The notes beneath the pieces were generated by a model. It searched no databases, was not told the DNA's origin, and worked only from the letters and a program-made list of their open reading frames with translations. The position numbers and the translations under genes are program-made. A stretch of 64,000 bases of DNA from Pseudomonas orientalis (GTDB taxonomy: Bacteria > Pseudomonadota > Gammaproteobacteria > Pseudomonadales > Pseudomonadaceae), in assembly GCF_001439815.1 (NCBI RefSeq), contig NZ_JYLM01000008.1, positions 186,001 to 250,000 on the forward strand, written 5' to 3'. Below, piece by piece: positions 16,638 to 25,069 of the stretch (positions are counted from its first letter, which is position 1; every line of letters starts with the position of its first letter).

Positions 16638-18179
16638 ATGAACACTTCAATCAATCGCAGGCCGGTGTCGGCGCGCCAAGCGTTGGCGGTGCTGACCGCC
16701 AGCCTGCTGACCCTCTCCGTGCAAGCCGCCAACCTGACCCGTGACAACGGCGCCGCCGTTGGGGACAACCAGAACTCGCAGACGGCCGGCGCCAATGGTC
16801 CTGTGCTGCTGCAGGACGTTCAATTGATTCAGAAGCTGCAGCGCTTCGACCGCGAACGCATTCCCGAGCGTGTGGTGCATGCGCGTGGCACCGGCGCCCA
16901 TGGCACCTTCACCGTGACCGACAACCTCAGCGACCTGACCAAGGCCAAGGTATTCGCCGCCGGTGAAGCCACGCCGGTGTTCGTGCGTTTCTCGGCCGTG
17001 GTCCACGGCAACCATTCCCCGGAAACCCTGCGCGATCCGCGGGGCTTCGCCACCAAGTTCTACACCGCCGAAGGTAACTGGGACCTGGTCGGTAATAACT
17101 TCCCGACGTTCTTCATTCGCGATGCCATCAAGTTCCCGGACATGGTCCACGCGTTCAAACCGGACCCGCGCACTAACCTGGACGATGACTCGCGTCGTTT
17201 CGACTTCTTCTCCCATGTTCCAGAGTCCACCCGCACACTGACCGAGTTGTACTCGGACGCCGGCACACCGGCCAGTTATCGGGAAATGGACGGCAATGGC
17301 GTACATGCCTACAAGTTGATCAACGCCAAGGGCGAAGTGCATTACGTCAAGTTCCACTGGAAGAGCCTGCAAGGCATCAAGAACCTTGACCCCAAGCAAG
17401 TCACCGAAGTGCAAGGGCGTGACTACAGCCATATGACCAATGACCTGGTCACCCATATCAACAAGGGCGAGTTCCCCAAGTGGGACTTGTATGTGCAGGT
17501 ATTGAAACCTGAAGACCTGGCCAAGTTCGATTTCGACCCGCTGGACGCCACCAAGATCTGGCCGAATGTACCGGAGCGCAAAGTCGGGCAAATGGTGCTC
17601 AACCGCAACCCGGGCAATGTTTTCCAGGAGACCGAGCAAGTGGCGATGGCCCCGGCCAACCTGGTGCCGGGTATCGAGCCGTCGGAAGATCGCCTGCTGC
17701 AAGGTCGGGTGTTCTCCTACGCCGACACGCAAATGTACCGATTGGGCGCCAATGCCCTGCAACTGCCGATCAACGCCCCACGGGTGACCGTCAACAACGG
17801 CAATCAGGACGGCGCGCTGAACTTCGGCAAGACCACCACCGGCGTGAACTACCAGCCAAGCCGCCTGCTGCCACGGGAAGAGCCGCAAGCCGCACGCTAC
17901 AGCCAGTCGCCGCTGTCGGGCAGCACCCAGCAGGCGAAGATTCAGCGTGAGCAGAACTTCAAGCAGGCCGGTGACTTGTATCGCTCCTACAGCAAAAAAG
18001 AGCGTCAGGACCTGATCGACAACTTCGGCGGCTCCCTGGCGACCACCGATGATGAAAGCAAGCACATCATCCTGTCGTTCCTCTACAAGGCCGATCCGGA
18101 ATACGGCACCGGTGTGGCCAAGGTGGCCAAGGGTGACCTGGCGCGTGTCAAAGCGCTGGCTGACAAACTGAGCGACTAA
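16638..18179 (+). CDS. katB: periplasmic catalase
   Basis: 513 residues, same length as P. aeruginosa KatB. Breaks down hydrogen peroxide. Signal peptide: residues 1-31 with hydrophobic core ALAVLTASLLTLSV and AQAA-type cleavage, so exported. Catalase core: distal His in RVVHARGTGAHG near residue 80, the FVRFSAVVHGNHSPE region, Asn in VGNNFPTFFIRD, and the haem-ligating Tyr in RVFSYADTQMYRLG near 365. The TTG codon just before the ATG was not taken as start. In P. aeruginosa katB is OxyR-controlled and cotranscribed with ankB, which follows here after a REP doublet. Confidence 0.95.
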   Translation: MNTSINRRPVSARQALAVLTASLLTLSVQAANLTRDNGAAVGDNQNSQTAGANGPVLLQDVQLIQKLQRFDRERIPERVVHARGTGAHGTFTVTDNLSDLTKAKVFAAGEATPVFVRFSAVVHGNHSPETLRDPRGFATKFYTAEGNWDLVGNNFPTFFIRDAIKFPDMVHAFKPDPRTNLDDDSRRFDFFSHVPESTRTLTELYSDAGTPASYREMDGNGVHAYKLINAKGEVHYVKFHWKSLQGIKNLDPKQVTEVQGRDYSHMTNDLVTHINKGEFPKWDLYVQVLKPEDLAKFDFDPLDATKIWPNVPERKVGQMVLNRNPGNVFQETEQVAMAPANLVPGIEPSEDRLLQGRVFSYADTQMYRLGANALQLPINAPRVTVNNGNQDGALNFGKTTTGVNYQPSRLLPREEPQAARYSQSPLSGSTQQAKIQREQNFKQAGDLYRSYSKKERQDLIDNFGGSLATTDDESKHIILSFLYKADPEYGTGVAKVAKGDLARVKALADKLSD

Positions 18180-18191
18180 TCGCGCCCTCCT

Positions 18192-18289
18192 GTAGGAGCG
18201 AGCTTGCTCGCGAAGAACTCAAAGGCAACGCATTTATCCAGGATGCACGCGTTATCGTTGACGTTTTTCGCGAGCAAGCTCGCTCCTAC
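18192..18289. repeat. REPIN type A, copy 2
   Basis: 98 bases, same orientation and spacer type as copy 1. It separates katB from ankB; outside the element CTCCTG/CAGGAG extend the hairpin by about six pairs. Confidence 0.9.
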
Positions 18290-18317
18290 CAGGAGACCTT
18301 TCTCAAGGATCTTGATC

Positions 18318-18866
18318 ATGCGTACGTTCATATGGGCACTGCTGGCCTGCTGGTCGTTCAGTGTGCTGGCCGAACAACCCCCATCCAATGACCCTGGTGC
18401 GCTCAAGGCGCAGCTTCAGGACTATTACTTCGACGCCGCCCGTCGTGGCGACCTCGACATGCTCAACACTTTCATTGAGTCGGGCTACGCCCTGAATACT
18501 CAGGACGACAAGGGCTACACCGCCTTGATCCTTGCCGCCTATCACGGCCAAAGCGCCTACGTTGAGCGCCTGTTGGCCGCTGGCGCCGACGCCTGCGTGC
18601 AGGACAAACGCGGCAACACCGCGCTGATGGGCGCGATTTTCAAAGGCGAACTGCAAATCGCCCAGCGCTTGCTGGCCACCGACTGCAACCCCGACCAACG
18701 CAATGGCGCGGGGCAGACCGCCGCCATGTACGCCGGGCTGTTCAAGCGCGTCGAACTGCTGGGCGAGCTGAAGTCCAAAGGCGCCGATCTCAACGCCGAA
18801 GACCCCATCGGCAACACCGCTTCACGCTTGGCCAACGGTGAAATCCGGACCCCGGCGCCGCGCTGA
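18318..18866 (+). CDS. ankB: periplasmic ankyrin-repeat protein, KatB partner
   Basis: 182 residues. Signal peptide MRTFIWALLACWSFSVLA, then at least three ankyrin repeats: DKGYTALILAAYHGQSAYVE, KRGNTALMGAIFKGELQIAQ and GAGQTAAMYAGLFKRVELLG. In P. aeruginosa AnkB is needed for full KatB activity, probably as a periplasmic scaffold. The start ATG is preceded by AAGGATC. The REPIN in the 138-base gap may uncouple its expression from katB. Confidence 0.92.
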   Translation: MRTFIWALLACWSFSVLAEQPPSNDPGALKAQLQDYYFDAARRGDLDMLNTFIESGYALNTQDDKGYTALILAAYHGQSAYVERLLAAGADACVQDKRGNTALMGAIFKGELQIAQRLLATDCNPDQRNGAGQTAAMYAGLFKRVELLGELKSKGADLNAEDPIGNTASRLANGEIRTPAPR

Positions 18867-18901
18867 GCTATCATCGCGGTTTTTCGGTTGGAGGTTCTTC
18901 A

Positions 18902-20269
18902 ATGGCAAAGGCCAAGCGCATGTACGGCTGCACGGAGTGCGGCGCGACCTTTCCCAAATGGGCAGGCCAGTGCGGCGAGTGCGGTGCGTGGAACACCCTG
19001 ACTGAAACCATGATTGAAAGCGGTGGCGCCGCAGCGCCCACCGGCCGCGCCGGCTGGACCGGGCAACAAGCGCAGATCAAGACCCTGGCCGAAGTCAGCG
19101 TCGAAGAGATCCCGCGTTTCTCCACGGCCTCCGGCGAACTGGACCGGGTATTGGGCGGCGGCCTGGTGGACGGCTCGGTGGTGCTGATCGGCGGTGACCC
19201 GGGCATCGGTAAATCCACGATCCTGTTGCAGACCCTGTGCAGCATCGCCAGCCGCATGCCGGCGCTGTACGTCACCGGCGAAGAGTCCCAGCAACAGGTG
19301 GCCATGCGCGCCCGTCGCCTGGGTCTGCCCCAGGACCAACTGCGGGTCATGACCGAAACCTGCATCGAAAGCATCATCGCCACGGCGCGGATCGAAAAGC
19401 CCAAAGTCATGGTGATCGACTCGATCCAGACGATTTTCACCGAGCAACTGCAATCAGCGCCGGGCGGCGTGTCCCAGGTGCGTGAAAGCGCGGCGCTGTT
19501 GGTGCGCTACGCCAAGCAGAGCGGCACGGCGATCTTTCTGGTCGGCCACGTGACCAAGGAAGGCGCGCTGGCCGGGCCGCGCGTGCTGGAACACATGGTG
19601 GATACCGTGCTGTATTTCGAGGGTGAATCCGATGGCCGCCTGCGGTTGCTGCGGGCGGTGAAGAACCGCTTTGGCGCGGTGAACGAGTTGGGTGTATTTG
19701 CCATGACTGACAGGGGGCTCAAAGAAGTCTCCAACCCCTCGGCGATCTTTCTCACCCGCGCCCAGGAAGAAGTCCCGGGCAGCGTAGTGATGGCGACGTG
19801 GGAAGGCACCCGGCCGATGCTGGTGGAAGTCCAGGCGCTGGTGGATGACAGCCATCTGGCCAACCCGCGACGGGTCACCCTGGGCCTGGACCAGAACCGC
19901 CTGGCCATGCTGCTGGCGGTGTTGCATCGCCATGGCGGCATTCCGACTCACGATCAGGACGTTTTCCTCAACGTGGTGGGCGGGGTCAAGGTGTTGGAGA
20001 CCGCGTCCGACCTGGCGTTGATGGCGGCGGTGATGTCCAGCCTGCGCAACAAACCGTTGCCCCACGACCTGCTGGTGTTTGGCGAAGTCGGCCTGTCCGG
20101 CGAAGTCCGCCCGGTGCCCAGCGGCCAGGAACGCCTCAAGGAGGCCGCCAAGCACGGCTTCAAACGCGCGATTGTGCCCAAGGGCAACGCGCCGAAGGAA
20201 GCGCCGCCGGGGATACAGATTATTGGCGTGACGCGGTTGGAACAGGCGCTGGATGCACTTTTCGAGTAG
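18902..20269 (+). CDS. radA: DNA repair helicase RadA/Sms
   Basis: 455 residues. Acts in recombination intermediates as a hexameric DnaB-like helicase. Domains in order: four-Cys zinc finger (YGCTECGATFPKWAGQCGEC) at 8-30, RecA-like ATPase with Walker A GGDPGIGKST near 97, the RadA-specific KNRFG motif near 258, and a C-terminal Lon-protease-like domain (LFGEVGLSGEVRPV wording around 385-400). Short gap from ankB (35 bases), with TTGGAGG upstream of the ATG. Confidence 0.97.
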   Translation: MAKAKRMYGCTECGATFPKWAGQCGECGAWNTLTETMIESGGAAAPTGRAGWTGQQAQIKTLAEVSVEEIPRFSTASGELDRVLGGGLVDGSVVLIGGDPGIGKSTILLQTLCSIASRMPALYVTGEESQQQVAMRARRLGLPQDQLRVMTETCIESIIATARIEKPKVMVIDSIQTIFTEQLQSAPGGVSQVRESAALLVRYAKQSGTAIFLVGHVTKEGALAGPRVLEHMVDTVLYFEGESDGRLRLLRAVKNRFGAVNELGVFAMTDRGLKEVSNPSAIFLTRAQEEVPGSVVMATWEGTRPMLVEVQALVDDSHLANPRRVTLGLDQNRLAMLLAVLHRHGGIPTHDQDVFLNVVGGVKVLETASDLALMAAVMSSLRNKPLPHDLLVFGEVGLSGEVRPVPSGQERLKEAAKHGFKRAIVPKGNAPKEAPPGIQIIGVTRLEQALDALFE

Positions 20270-20412
20270 AGCAAGGATGGATGCAATGCAACTACAAGCC
20301 GCGGGCAGTGGCAGGTCGCGGTGAGTCAGAAAGCGGGCTATTGGGACACGCAAGCGACTTCCTTGCGCGTACGGCATTTCCCTGAATTGTCGTTTTTCCC
20401 GTGATAGAACCG

Positions 20413-21159
20413 CTACCAGAAGAGCATTTTCAACGCCAAGGCGACAACGACTACATTGAAAGCGCTCTCCATCCACTTATCGCCTTTTTGTAGAGCAAAT
20501 TTGGCGCCAGCATTGGCGCCCACTAGCGTGCCTATAATCAGGCAACATCCGTACTGCCAATTAATAATGCCGCTGATGCCGAATATTATTAACGAGCCCA
20601 CAGAGAGGATGAGACCTCCCACTTTTCGAGTGCCAATTGATTCGCTGATCGTTTTTTTAAAAAATATAATATACAAATAAGTTGATAACTTGGCTTGGCC
20701 TCCAAATAAGCCGCCAATCATGCCCACGGGAACAAACAGAACATAACCGCAAAAACGTCTGAGCGATGAGGGGGCGGCCTTCGGCGAATGAGGCTTTCTG
20801 ATGAGTGACAGTGCCACCAATAGTAGCGTCAGGCCGCCAATGATTTTATGCAGCAGTGCCGGGTCTATGTGCACCAGCAGACTTGCACCGACCAGGGCGC
20901 CAGCCAACCCGAGTGCCGCAGCGGGAGCGGCTAGCCTGTAATCCACTTTTCCACTGTTATGAAAGTGTCTCAAGCCGGCAAACATAGTCCCTACTGAAGC
21001 CAAGCGAGCTGTCGCTATCGAAGACTGAGGAGGTATCCCAAGCCAGATCATCACCGGAACGGTTAGAAATACGCTACCTCCCGTATTGGTCCCGATAAAA
21101 CCCGTTATAACACCTAGCATTACCAAGCCAGCGCCTGTCAGCCATTCATGCTCAACCAT
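20413..21159 (-). CDS. TSUP-family (TauE/SafE) anion permease
   Basis: 248 residues, about eight hydrophobic helices in two halves. Signature GVITGFIGTNTGGSVFLTVP near residue 17 and the second-half repeat FVPVGMIGGLFGGQAKLSTY near 142. Family members move sulfite, sulfoacetate, sulfonates or organic acids across the inner membrane; the substrate is unknown. Codon use is AT-richer than the neighbours, and the gene sits between radA and mapZ, which are close together in other pseudomonads as I recall, so it is likely acquired. Two enzyme fragments follow upstream on the same strand. Confidence 0.8.
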   Translation of the reverse strand: MVEHEWLTGAGLVMLGVITGFIGTNTGGSVFLTVPVMIWLGIPPQSSIATARLASVGTMFAGLRHFHNSGKVDYRLAAPAAALGLAGALVGASLLVHIDPALLHKIIGGLTLLLVALSLIRKPHSPKAAPSSLRRFCGYVLFVPVGMIGGLFGGQAKLSTYLYIIFFKKTISESIGTRKVGGLILSVGSLIIFGISGIINWQYGCCLIIGTLVGANAGAKFALQKGDKWMESAFNVVVVALALKMLFW

Positions 21160-21197
21160 AGTGATAGGCCTGCCGTCCTAATGAAATGCATTAATTA

Positions 21198-21551
21198 TTA
21201 TTCGTTCAAGTACAGGGGGTCTACCCAGTGATAGCAGTTGCGGTCCCTGGTAGTGGCTGTTAAATGAAGTTTTGCAGTGTGTACAAAGCTATATTCACCA
21301 ATGATCGGGCGACGGCGATCAAAGGTGTCACCCATCGCTTCTGATACGAGACGGCTGAGCTTTAATACCTTCTGGCTTTTACCGCTGCACAATATTGAAC
21401 TGAAATGGAGATTGGTAATCAGCAAACAGGTTTCTGTTATGCCGCATCGTTCGCCGATGCCGTTTACGGTGCAGGACACAAAGGTGGCTCCTGCCTCGAC
21501 GGAGGCCAGCGTATTTGCCATTGCCAAACCTCTGTCATCATGGAAGTTCAA
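21198..21551 (-). pseudogene. HMGL/homocitrate-synthase-like fragment
   Basis: A C-terminal piece of an isopropylmalate/homocitrate-synthase family enzyme: NFHDDRGLAMANTLASVEAG, TVNGIGERCG, then a degenerate metal/CoA region (EYSFVHTAKLH) and HWVDP near the end. The N-terminal half of the TIM barrel, including the catalytic Arg-Asp start, is missing. There is no start codon of note (TTG only). It begins in a different frame at the point where the enolase-superfamily fragment stops, so the two are remnants joined by deletion. Confidence 0.75.
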
Positions 21552-21852
21552 AGTGATCTCCCAGTGCGTGTCTAACCGCTTTAAAACAAGCGTAGTCGTC
21601 CCTCAATACTCCGGAACCGTTCAATGTTAATCGGTTATAGCCCAGCGCCTGCAGTTGAAGTGCCCGTTCAGTCACCTCTCTGGCGGAGGCAAATGGCAAG
21701 CTTCGGCTGACGGTATAACTGAGATGGTATGCGCCACCCAATAAATTGCAAACCGGAACGTCAAGGGCTTTTCCCGCAAGATCTAAAAGAGCACGATCAA
21801 TTGCACACTTCGCGAATAGGTGCCCTTTGATCAGCATGTCAAGCTGGCTCAT
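21538..21852 (-). pseudogene. enolase-superfamily (mandelate racemase/muconate cycloisomerase) fragment
   Basis: 104 codons similar to the end of the capping domain and first barrel strand of MR/MLE enzymes: FAKCAIDRALLDLAGKALD, VCNLLGG, TVSRSLPFAS, then CFKAVRHALGDHFEL, after which the frame ends. The catalytic KxK/DxN region would follow and is absent, as is most of the N-terminal domain. No ribosome-binding site. Same strand as the TSUP permease, so possibly the relic of one catabolic or biosynthetic operon. Confidence 0.7.
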
Positions 21853-22008
21853 GATAACTTTTTTTAAATGGAATGGTGGTGCTTGTTTTTTTCATTGAAT
21901 TCAAAGTGGCTTGAATTGTTACAGTATTTGTTCAAATGGTTTTAGCCGTTTTTGTGGGTGTTTCATATGATGATTGCGAGTGCGTTCGGTGGGCTTTATG
22001 ATGAATTG

Positions 22009-22022
22009 ATCTAAGCTTAGAT
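22009..22022. promoter_or_regulatory. ATCTAAGCTTAGAT palindrome
   Basis: Perfect 14-base palindrome in the AT-rich 240-base gap upstream of the enolase-superfamily fragment. Possible operator left from the acquired segment; function unknown. Confidence 0.3.
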
Positions 22023-22092
22023 TGTATGGAAGGAAGTAAACGGCCTGTTACCTGTAAAGGGGAGACCGTAGCCTCACTTCATCAGCGGGTCT

Positions 22093-22461
22093 TCAGACCT
22101 CCAGCAACGCCCCCAGCTCTCGCTCCAGTTCTTCCTGATCACCCAGGTTCAACTCGATCAGCCGCCGCAGATGGCTGATCGAGTCCAGGTCAATTTCCTT
22201 GCACACAAAGCCTAACTGGCCGTGGTCATCATGGGTCAGCTTGACCTGCATCTTTATATGGGCCTTGGGATCCAGGCGAATGTCGACGTCGAACGGCAGC
22301 GCCTTATTGCCCTTCCAAGGTTCGGGCCGCGTTATCGCCAGGCCCTTGAGCGACAAATCCACCAGTTTCACCGGCCATTCGTGGCCGTTTTGTCGCAGTT
22401 GCGTGGTCGCATCAATCGCGATCCGGCGGAAACAGCGGCGGTCAGACGGTTGCTCGGTCAT
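22093..22461 (-). CDS. mapZ: PilZ-domain c-di-GMP receptor, MapZ-like
   Basis: 122 residues, a single PilZ domain. Seen: the RxxxR-type motif in DRRCFRRIAIDA (residues 7-18), the D-x-S-x-x-G motif in VDLSLKGLAI near 34-43, and the C-terminus DLDSISHLRRLIELNLGD, which is practically that of P. aeruginosa PA4608/MapZ. MapZ binds c-di-GMP and then inhibits the chemotaxis methyltransferase CheR1. Gene order (radA, mapZ, cstA) supports orthology. morA, a c-di-GMP enzyme, lies 5 kb away. Single gene, divergent from cstA. Confidence 0.88.
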   Translation of the reverse strand: MTEQPSDRRCFRRIAIDATTQLRQNGHEWPVKLVDLSLKGLAITRPEPWKGNKALPFDVDIRLDPKAHIKMQVKLTHDDHGQLGFVCKEIDLDSISHLRRLIELNLGDQEELERELGALLEV

Positions 22462-22635
22462 GGTTAAACCCTCTGTTGACAGAAGGAGTGTAGCCCTGCG
22501 CCATCATGGGCCCGGGTTTTCTGCTTTTTTTGCCTCGGCAAGGCTCTAGACCAACGTAGGGGGGTGGCCTTTAAGGCCAGTAGCGCTAAACTCCGGTTGG
22601 CTGTCCTTTCTGTCCACCCTGGCTGGAATATAAAA

Positions 22636-24702
22636 ATGAAAAATAATAATAGCCTGCTACGCCATCTACCCTGGCTGGTGCTGGCAATCGTAGGAGCGTG
22701 CGCCCTCGGCGTAGTGGCGTTGCGCCGCGGCGAGGCGATCAACGCCTTGTGGATTGTGGTCGCTGCCGTGGCCATCTACCTGGTCGCCTACCGTTACTAC
22801 AGCCTGTTCATCGCCAATAACGTGATGCAACTGGATCCACGGCGGGCAACCCCCGCAGTGATCAACAACGATGGTCTGGACTATGTACCGACCAACAAAC
22901 ACATCCTTTTCGGTCACCACTTTGCGGCCATTGCCGGCGCGGGCCCTCTGGTCGGTCCGGTATTGGCGGCGCAAATGGGTTACCTGCCCGGCACGCTGTG
23001 GCTGATTGCCGGTGTGGTGCTGGCCGGTGCGGTGCAGGATTTCATGATCCTGTTCCTGTCCACCCGGCGTAACGGCCGTTCCCTGGGCGACATGGTTCGC
23101 GAAGAGATGGGCCGCATTCCCGGGACCATCGCGCTGTTCGGCTGCTTCCTGATCATGATCATCATCCTCGCGGTGCTGGCGCTGATCGTGGTCAAGGCCC
23201 TGGCCGAGAGCCCGTGGGGCATCTTCACGGTGATGGCGACCATCCCGATCGCGATGTTCATGGGCATCTACATGCGCTACATCCGCCCGGGCCGCATTGG
23301 TGAGATTTCGATCATCGGCGTGCTGTTGCTGCTGGGTTCGATCTGGCTGGGCGGGCAGATTGCCGCTGACCCGGTGTGGGCCAAGGCCTTCACCTTTACC
23401 GGGATTCAGATCACCTGGATGCTGATCGGCTACGGTTTCGTTGCCGCAGTACTGCCGGTATGGCTGATCCTGGCCCCGCGTGACTACCTGTCGACCTTCC
23501 TGAAAATCGGCACCATCATCGCCCTGGCGATTGGCATTCTGGTCACCATGCCCGACCTGAAAATGCCGGCGCTTACCCAGTTCATCGACGGCACCGGCCC
23601 GGTGTGGAAGGGCGGCCTGTTCCCGTTCCTGTTCATCACCATTGCCTGTGGCGCGGTCTCCGGCTTCCATGCGCTGATCTCCTCGGGCACCACGCCCAAG
23701 CTGCTGGCCAATGAAAGCCATGCGCGTTACATCGGTTACGGCGGCATGCTGATGGAGTCATTCGTGGCCATCATGGCGATGGTTGCGGCGTCGGTGATCG
23801 AGCCTGGCGTGTACTTCGCCATGAACAGCCCGGCAGCGATTGTCGGCAGCGATGTGGTGACCGTGGCGCAGACCGTCAGCAGCTGGGGTTTTGCAATCAC
23901 CCCCGAAGCGCTGTCGGCCGTGGCCCATGACATCGGTGAAACCACCATCCTGGCGCGTGCCGGCGGTGCACCGACCCTGGCGGTGGGTATCGCGCAGATC
24001 CTGCACAGTGTGCTGCCGGGTGAAAACACCATGGCGTTCTGGTACCACTTTGCGATCCTGTTCGAAGCGCTGTTCATCCTGACGGCGGTCGACGCCGGTA
24101 CCCGTGCCGGTCGTTTCATGCTGCAGGACCTGCTCGGCTCCTTCGTGCCGTCGCTCAAGCGCACCGAATCCTGGACCGCCAACCTGATCGCCACCGCCGG
24201 TTGTGTGGCGATGTGGGGTTACCTGCTGTACCAGGGTGTGATCGACCCACTGGGCGGCATCAACACCTTGTGGCCGCTGTTCGGTATCTCCAACCAGATG
24301 CTGGCGGGTATCGCACTGATGCTGGCCACGGTGGTGCTGATCAAAATGAAGCGTCAGCGCTACATCTGGGTAACCCTGGTGCCGGCGGTCTGGCTGTTGA
24401 TCTGCACCACCACGGCGGGCTTTATCAAGCTGTTCGACGCCAACCCGGCGATTGGCTTCCTGTCGCTGGCGAAGAAATACAGCGACGCCCTTGCCAATGG
24501 CCAGATCCTCGCCCCGGCCAAGAGCATCGACCAGATGCAACACGTGATCTACAACGCCTACACCAACGCAACGCTGACGGCGCTGTTCCTGTTCGTGGTA
24601 TTCAGCATCCTGTTCTATGCGCTCAAGGTCGGCATTGCCGCCTGGGGCAACAAAGAGCGTACGGATAAAGAAGCGCCGTTCCAGGCTGTACCGGACGCAT
24701 AA
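22636..24702 (+). CDS. cstA: CstA-family carbon-starvation/pyruvate transporter
   Basis: 688 residues, about 16-18 transmembrane helices. CstA-type carriers take up pyruvate and have been linked to peptide uptake. Seen: the CstA domain opening YLVAYRYYSLFIANNVMQLD, HILFGHHFAAIAGAGPLVGP near residue 95, the SGFHALISSGTTPKLL motif near 343, and the C-terminal extension around 600-688. The ATG was chosen for its fit to the family N-terminus (MKNNNSLLRHLPWLVL); the Shine-Dalgarno is weak. First gene of the cstA-yjiX-yjiA operon as in E. coli btsT-yjiX-yjiA. Confidence 0.93.
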   Translation: MKNNNSLLRHLPWLVLAIVGACALGVVALRRGEAINALWIVVAAVAIYLVAYRYYSLFIANNVMQLDPRRATPAVINNDGLDYVPTNKHILFGHHFAAIAGAGPLVGPVLAAQMGYLPGTLWLIAGVVLAGAVQDFMILFLSTRRNGRSLGDMVREEMGRIPGTIALFGCFLIMIIILAVLALIVVKALAESPWGIFTVMATIPIAMFMGIYMRYIRPGRIGEISIIGVLLLLGSIWLGGQIAADPVWAKAFTFTGIQITWMLIGYGFVAAVLPVWLILAPRDYLSTFLKIGTIIALAIGILVTMPDLKMPALTQFIDGTGPVWKGGLFPFLFITIACGAVSGFHALISSGTTPKLLANESHARYIGYGGMLMESFVAIMAMVAASVIEPGVYFAMNSPAAIVGSDVVTVAQTVSSWGFAITPEALSAVAHDIGETTILARAGGAPTLAVGIAQILHSVLPGENTMAFWYHFAILFEALFILTAVDAGTRAGRFMLQDLLGSFVPSLKRTESWTANLIATAGCVAMWGYLLYQGVIDPLGGINTLWPLFGISNQMLAGIALMLATVVLIKMKRQRYIWVTLVPAVWLLICTTTAGFIKLFDANPAIGFLSLAKKYSDALANGQILAPAKSIDQMQHVIYNAYTNATLTALFLFVVFSILFYALKVGIAAWGNKERTDKEAPFQAVPDA

Positions 24703-24717
24703 ACGAGGATTGCACCC

Positions 24718-24915
24718 ATGTTCAATGACATCAGTCGCCTCGGTAAATACCTCGGTCAGGCCGCGCGCCTGATGGTCGGCATGCCCGACTACGACACTTA
24801 CGTCGAGCATATGCAAACCAAGCACCCGGACAAGCCGATGATGGATTACAAGGCGTTCTTCCGGGAACGCCAGGAAGCCCGTTACGGTGGCAAGGGTGGG
24901 CCCAAGTGCTGCTGA
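24718..24915 (+). CDS. yjiX: YbdD/YjiX-family small protein
   Basis: 65 residues. Matches the YbdD/YjiX family in full: MFNDISRLGKYLGQAARLMV, GMPDYDTYVEHM, KHPDKPMMDYKAFFRERQEA and the Cys-Cys end KGGPKCC. Always found behind cstA/btsT genes and likely needed for transporter function; mechanism unknown. 15 bases after cstA, with GAGG upstream of the ATG. Confidence 0.92.
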   Translation: MFNDISRLGKYLGQAARLMVGMPDYDTYVEHMQTKHPDKPMMDYKAFFRERQEARYGGKGGPKCC

Positions 24916-24943
24916 CCCGGCATTCGGGCCAGCAGTGATTCCA

Positions 24944-25031
24944 TGTGGGAGGGGGCTTACCCCCGATAGCGGTGTATCAGTGACACATCCGTGCCTGACA
25001 CACCGCTATCGGGGGCAAGCCCCCTCCCACA
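24944..25031. repeat. REPIN type B, copy 2
   Basis: Inverted REP doublet inside the cstA operon, between yjiX and yjiA. One arm has a C-to-A-type change (GGGGGCTTAC). It may attenuate or stabilise the messenger between the two genes. Confidence 0.9.
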
Positions 25032-25069
25032 GTTGTTTTGTGTTCCTTCAGCTATAAGGAGAACTGTCT

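Noticed and set aside
16647..18065. 472-codon open frame on the minus strand
   Set aside because: Antisense to katB; the catalase is unmistakable on the plus strand.
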